Part shown: positions 61,688-64,000 of the stretch, piece by piece
How the letters are laid out: every line of letters starts with the position of its first letter
How positions within the stretch are numbered: position 1 is the stretch's first letter
Made by a program: the position numbers and the translations under genes
The notes under the pieces: generated by a model
What the model was told of the DNA's origin: nothing
What the model saw: only the letters and a program-made list of their open reading frames with translations
Database searches by the model: none
Source: Kitasatospora xanthocidica
Lineage (GTDB): Bacteria; Actinomycetota; Actinomycetes; Streptomycetales; Streptomycetaceae
DNA length: 64,000 bases
NCBI RefSeq assembly: GCF_014656195.1
Contig: NZ_BNBY01000016.1
Coordinates: forward strand, 100,471-164,470
Direction: 5' to 3'

Positions 61688-62524
61688 ATGGCTGGTGTGG
61701 TGGATCTGTCGACGGACGCTGGTGTGGTGCTGGTGGTCGGTGGGACGGGTAAGACGGGTCGTCGGGTGGCGGATCGGTTGGTGGCTCGTGGGTACGGGGT
61801 GCGGGTGGGTTCGCGGTCGGGTGGGGTGCCGTTCGACTGGCATGACGAGGGGACGTGGGAGGGGGCGTTGGAGGGGGTGAGTGCGGCGTATCTGACGTAC
61901 TACCCGGATCTGGCGTTTCCCGGTGCGGTGGAGGCGGTGGGGGCGTTCTCGCGGTTGGCGGCGGCGCGGGGTGTGGGGCGGTTGGTGTTGTTGTCGGGGC
62001 GTGGTGAGGAGGCGGCGGAGGCGGGGGAGAAGGCGGTGATGGAGTCGGGGGCCGCGTGGACGGTGGTGCGGTGTGCGTGGTTCGACCAGAACTTCAGTGA
62101 GTCGTTCTTCCTGGAGCCGGTGCTGGCGGGGGAGTTGGCGTTGCCGGTGGGTGGTGCGGTGGAGCCGTTCGTGGATGTGGAGGACATCGCGGAGGTGGCG
62201 GTGGCGGCGTTGACGGAGGCGGGGCATGCGGGGGAGGTGTACGAGTTGACGGGGCCGCGGTTGCTGTCGTTCGCGGATGTGGCGGTGGAGTTGTCGCGGG
62301 CGGTGGGTCGTGAGGTGCGGTTCGAGGCGGTGTCGCTGGAGTCGTACCGGCGGGTGCTGGTGGAGGCGGGGTTGCCGGCGGACTTCGCGGAGTTGTTCTC
62401 GGTGATCCTGGACGGTCGTAACGCGTCGTTGGGTGACGGGGTGCGGCGGGCGTTGGGGCGGGAGCCGCGGGACTTCGCGGACTACGCTCGGGAGGCCGCC
62501 GCCTCCGGCGTGTGGAACACGTGA
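61688..62524 (+). CDS. NmrA-like NAD(P)-binding oxidoreductase with skewed base use
   Basis: A 278-aa protein. VVLVVGGTGKTGRRVADRLVARG is the NAD(P)-binding GxxGxxG start; VGRLVLLSGRG, VRCAWFDQNFSESFFLEPVL and VEPFVDVEDIAEVAVAALTE follow the NmrA/YtfG pattern. No classical Tyr-Lys pair is visible. ATG 61688 has gagggtg upstream; GTG 61679 is the alternative. Codons end mostly in G or T (gtg, ttg, ggt), so the coding strand is very G/T-rich and C-poor, unlike every neighbour. The stop overlaps the next small ORF (GTGA). Confidence 0.83.
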   Translation: MAGVVDLSTDAGVVLVVGGTGKTGRRVADRLVARGYGVRVGSRSGGVPFDWHDEGTWEGALEGVSAAYLTYYPDLAFPGAVEAVGAFSRLAAARGVGRLVLLSGRGEEAAEAGEKAVMESGAAWTVVRCAWFDQNFSESFFLEPVLAGELALPVGGAVEPFVDVEDIAEVAVAALTEAGHAGEVYELTGPRLLSFADVAVELSRAVGREVRFEAVSLESYRRVLVEAGLPADFAELFSVILDGRNASLGDGVRRALGREPRDFADYAREAAASGVWNT

Positions 62525-62772
62525 CCGCCCCGAGGCTTACGGCCGGCGCCGAGCGACCGGCGGCCCTGACGGACCTGAGCGAGCCGATCAACCCGACCGA
62601 GCCGATCAACCCGACCGAGCCGATCAACCCGACCGAGCCGATCAACCCGACCGAGCCGATCAACCCGACCGAGCCGATCGACCTGGCCGACCTGATCGTT
62701 TCGAAGAGCAACACCTGCCGTCCGTACGGCAGTTCAGAAGATCGTCGGTGCCCGGAGGCGTCGGCTCACTGA
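62521..62772 (+). CDS. 83-aa repeat protein, coupled to the NmrA-like gene
   Basis: GTG 62521 overlaps the stop of the oxidoreductase in GTGA. The product starts VTAPRLTAGAERPAALTDLS, then has five exact EPINPT hexapeptides (residues 21-50), one degenerate unit (EPIDLA), and a unique tail DLIVSKSNTCRPYGSSEDRRCPEASAH with two Cys. I do not recognise it. It could be a spacer-like peptide, a small regulatory protein or a precursor peptide; it could also be non-coding repeat DNA that happens to be open. Coupling is the main support for translation. Confidence 0.4.
   Translation: MTAPRLTAGAERPAALTDLSEPINPTEPINPTEPINPTEPINPTEPINPTEPIDLADLIVSKSNTCRPYGSSEDRRCPEASAH
62581..62688. repeat. 18-bp tandem repeat, five perfect copies plus one degenerate
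   Basis: The unit GAGCCGATCAACCCGACC repeats from 62581 to 62670 without a change, followed by a sixth copy with three substitutions (62671-62688). The period is a multiple of three, so copy-number change keeps the frame open. Confidence 0.9.
62715..62732. promoter_or_regulatory. Inverted repeat ahead of the DUF1772 gene
   Basis: CTGCCGT (62715-62721) and ACGGCAG (62726-62732) are separated by four bases. It is a possible operator or hairpin about 145 bases before the ATG at 62876, within the end of the small repeat ORF. Confidence 0.4.
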
Positions 62773-62875
62773 CCGACCACCCGGCCGCGGCCGGGAGCGG
62801 TGAGGAGGCCGGTGCGCCGGGTACCGGGAGGGTCCCCGCGCTGGGCGGGGACCGGGGAGAACCGAAGGATTACCT

Positions 62876-63469
62876 ATGCGCTCGAACCAGACCGCGACTC
62901 CTGCTTCCTACACCGCTCCACAGACCTTCACCGGCCTCGCGCCCGGCGGTGCGGCCGGGCCCGCCACGCGCAGCAAGGCCGCCGGGCCGCTCCTGGTGGG
63001 CGCCACCGTCGCGATGGGGCTGATGGCGGGGCTCTTCTTCGCCTTCGACGTCTCCGTGATGCCGGGCCTGGCAGCGGGTGACGACCGGACGTACGTGACG
63101 GCGATGCAGCACATCAACAAGTCCATCGAGAACGGCATGTTCGGCCTGGTCTTCGTCGGCGCCTTCGTCGCGACCGGCGTCGCCGCCTGGCTGCAGCACA
63201 AGGCGGGCCGTCGGCAGGCGGCGCTGTGGGCGGCGGCCGCGACGGTGCTGTACGTGGTGGCGCTGCTGGTGACGATGGGCGTCAACATCCCGCTGAACAA
63301 CCAGCTGGCGGCGGCCGGCGACCCGGGGCAGATCACCGACTTCGCGGCCGTGCGGGCCAAGTTCGCCGACACCTGGGTGCCGGTCAACATGCTCCGCACC
63401 GCGCTGTGCACGGGCGGTCTGCTGGCGCTGACCCGCTCCCTGGTGCTGCACGGACGCTCCGGCCGCTGA
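62876..63469 (+). CDS. DUF1772 membrane protein (anthrone oxygenase-like)
   Basis: A 197-aa protein with four hydrophobic helices after a 35-residue soluble start. AGLFFAFDVSVMPGLAAGDD, MQHINKSIENGMFGLVF, MGVNIPLNNQLA and WVPVNMLRTALC are the DUF1772 blocks; this family includes anthrone oxygenase homologues but most members are uncharacterised. ATG 62876 has gaagga upstream. It follows the NmrA-like gene on the same strand, a common pairing of reductase and DUF1772. Confidence 0.82.
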   Translation: MRSNQTATPASYTAPQTFTGLAPGGAAGPATRSKAAGPLLVGATVAMGLMAGLFFAFDVSVMPGLAAGDDRTYVTAMQHINKSIENGMFGLVFVGAFVATGVAAWLQHKAGRRQAALWAAAATVLYVVALLVTMGVNIPLNNQLAAAGDPGQITDFAAVRAKFADTWVPVNMLRTALCTGGLLALTRSLVLHGRSGR

Positions 63470-63494
63470 ACGAGGCCGCCCCGCACCGCCCTTC

Positions 63495-63522
63495 GCGCCC
63501 CCGACACAACCGTCGGGGGCGC
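63495..63522 (+). terminator. Terminator hairpin after DUF1772
   Basis: A perfect 11-bp stem (63495-63505 with 63512-63522) with a 6-base loop, 26 bases after the stop. Confidence 0.75.
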
Positions 63523-63717
63523 TTCGGCGCGCGCTCGGCCCGGCGGCCTCGCCCGGCTGGTTCGCCTCGCCCGCCCGGCCCGCGGACGGCGTCCGGTCAA
63601 CCCGCCGTACGGCTGGCCGGATCCGTCCCGTCCCGTCCTCCGGAGGGTCGCGGCGGCCGGGCCCGTCGGAGCAGACTGGCCGGTGGCAGCGGAGAGTTCC
63701 GACCGCAGGGAGCAGGC

Positions 63718-64000
63718 ATGTCCGTACGACCCCGCAGGCGCAGGACAGTTGGCGGCCTCCGGACCGCGATCGGCGCGCTCGTCGTGGCCCTGGCGGCGGC
63801 ATCGGCGGTCGCGCTGCCCGCCGCGCCCGCGGAGGCGGCCGCCGGCAAGGTGGTCTACCTGACCTTCGACGACGGCCCGAGCCCCGCCTACACGCCCAAG
63901 GTCCTCGCGGTGCTGGCCCGTTACGGGGTGCGCGCGACCTTCTTCCAGATCGGGCAGAACGTCGCCGCCCACCCCTCGCTCACCTCGCAGGTCGCCAAGC
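63718..64000 (+). CDS. Secreted polysaccharide deacetylase (NodB domain), truncated by window end
   Basis: The first 94 codons are visible. A basic start (MSVRPRRRRTVGG), a hydrophobic core and an AEAAA cleavage region form a signal peptide of about 41 residues. The NodB domain then begins: VVYLTFDDGPSPAYTPKVLAVLARYGVRATFFQIGQN, where TFDDGPS contains the catalytic base Asp and metal-binding Asp. ATG 63718 has aggga at a good distance. It should remove acetyl groups from chitin, peptidoglycan or xylan outside the cell. The second half, with the His ligands, lies beyond the window. Confidence 0.85.
   Translation, partial: MSVRPRRRRTVGGLRTAIGALVVALAAASAVALPAAPAEAAAGKVVYLTFDDGPSPAYTPKVLAVLARYGVRATFFQIGQNVAAHPSLTSQVAK

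Noticed and set aside
62581..62688. CRISPR-like repeat array
   Set aside because: The 18-bp units are contiguous with no spacers, so it is a simple tandem repeat.

Overview
The window is very GC-rich actinobacterial DNA (third codon positions almost all G or C, many ATGA/GTGA gene overlaps, GTG and TTG starts, leaderless genes). A gamma-butyrolactone (AfsA-type) signalling cassette, a SARP activator with a TTA codon, MoxR/DUF58/DUF4129 genes, a mycothiol-dependent-isomerase-like protein and a PP2C-type phosphatase together point to Streptomycetaceae (Streptomyces or Kitasatospora). No rRNA, tRNA or CRISPR array was seen. All family names come from reading the translations by eye; no database was searched.

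Layout. 0-7 kb: glycoside catabolism, with a GH31 enzyme, a decayed GH127 gene, a GH1 beta-glucosidase and a GH36 alpha-galactosidase, with LacI-type palindromes ahead of the last two. 7.7-9.8 kb: a phytanoyl-CoA-dioxygenase-like enzyme with a coupled 96-aa protein, opposite an AraC regulator. 9.9-11.8 kb: a graveyard of two damaged Mrr-type nuclease genes, a nonsense-mutated companion gene, an IS701-type transposase stub and a 48-aa leaderless ORF between 70-bp direct repeats. 11.9-25.7 kb: ordinary accessory genes (lipoprotein, PanE-like reductase, DUF1963 pair, TetR with a frameshifted esterase, MFS, VOC, an ABC exporter with a two-component system, MarR with an MFS pump, DUF5959).

26-49.7 kb holds the centrepiece. 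An AfsA-like butyrolactone synthase is divergent from an ArpA-like receptor, and a SARP activator follows. ARE-like receptor boxes lie ahead of all three. After a short block of unrelated genes (SnoaL-like, double-MerR regulator, erythromycin-esterase-like protein, LysR, isomerase, phosphatase) comes a small NRPS operon: MFS exporter, freestanding condensation domain, C-A-T, acyl-CoA dehydrogenase, A-T, A-T, and a last protein with C, an adenylation-domain remnant, T and a short-chain-dehydrogenase domain. It ends at a 16-bp-stem terminator. I infer a small peptide, probably dehydrogenated at one residue and released by reduction or another SDR reaction, under butyrolactone/SARP/bldA control. 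I do not recognise the product.

49.7-64 kb: two uncharacterised coupled genes; a DUF4129/MoxR/DUF58 membrane-associated operon; a secreted ricin-type lectin; a VOC protein; a second MoxR locus with a DUF2201/vWA metallopeptidase-like protein; an NmrA-like reductase with strongly skewed base use, coupled to a small ORF of five perfect 18-bp repeats; a DUF1772 membrane protein; and the start of a secreted polysaccharide deacetylase cut by the window edge.
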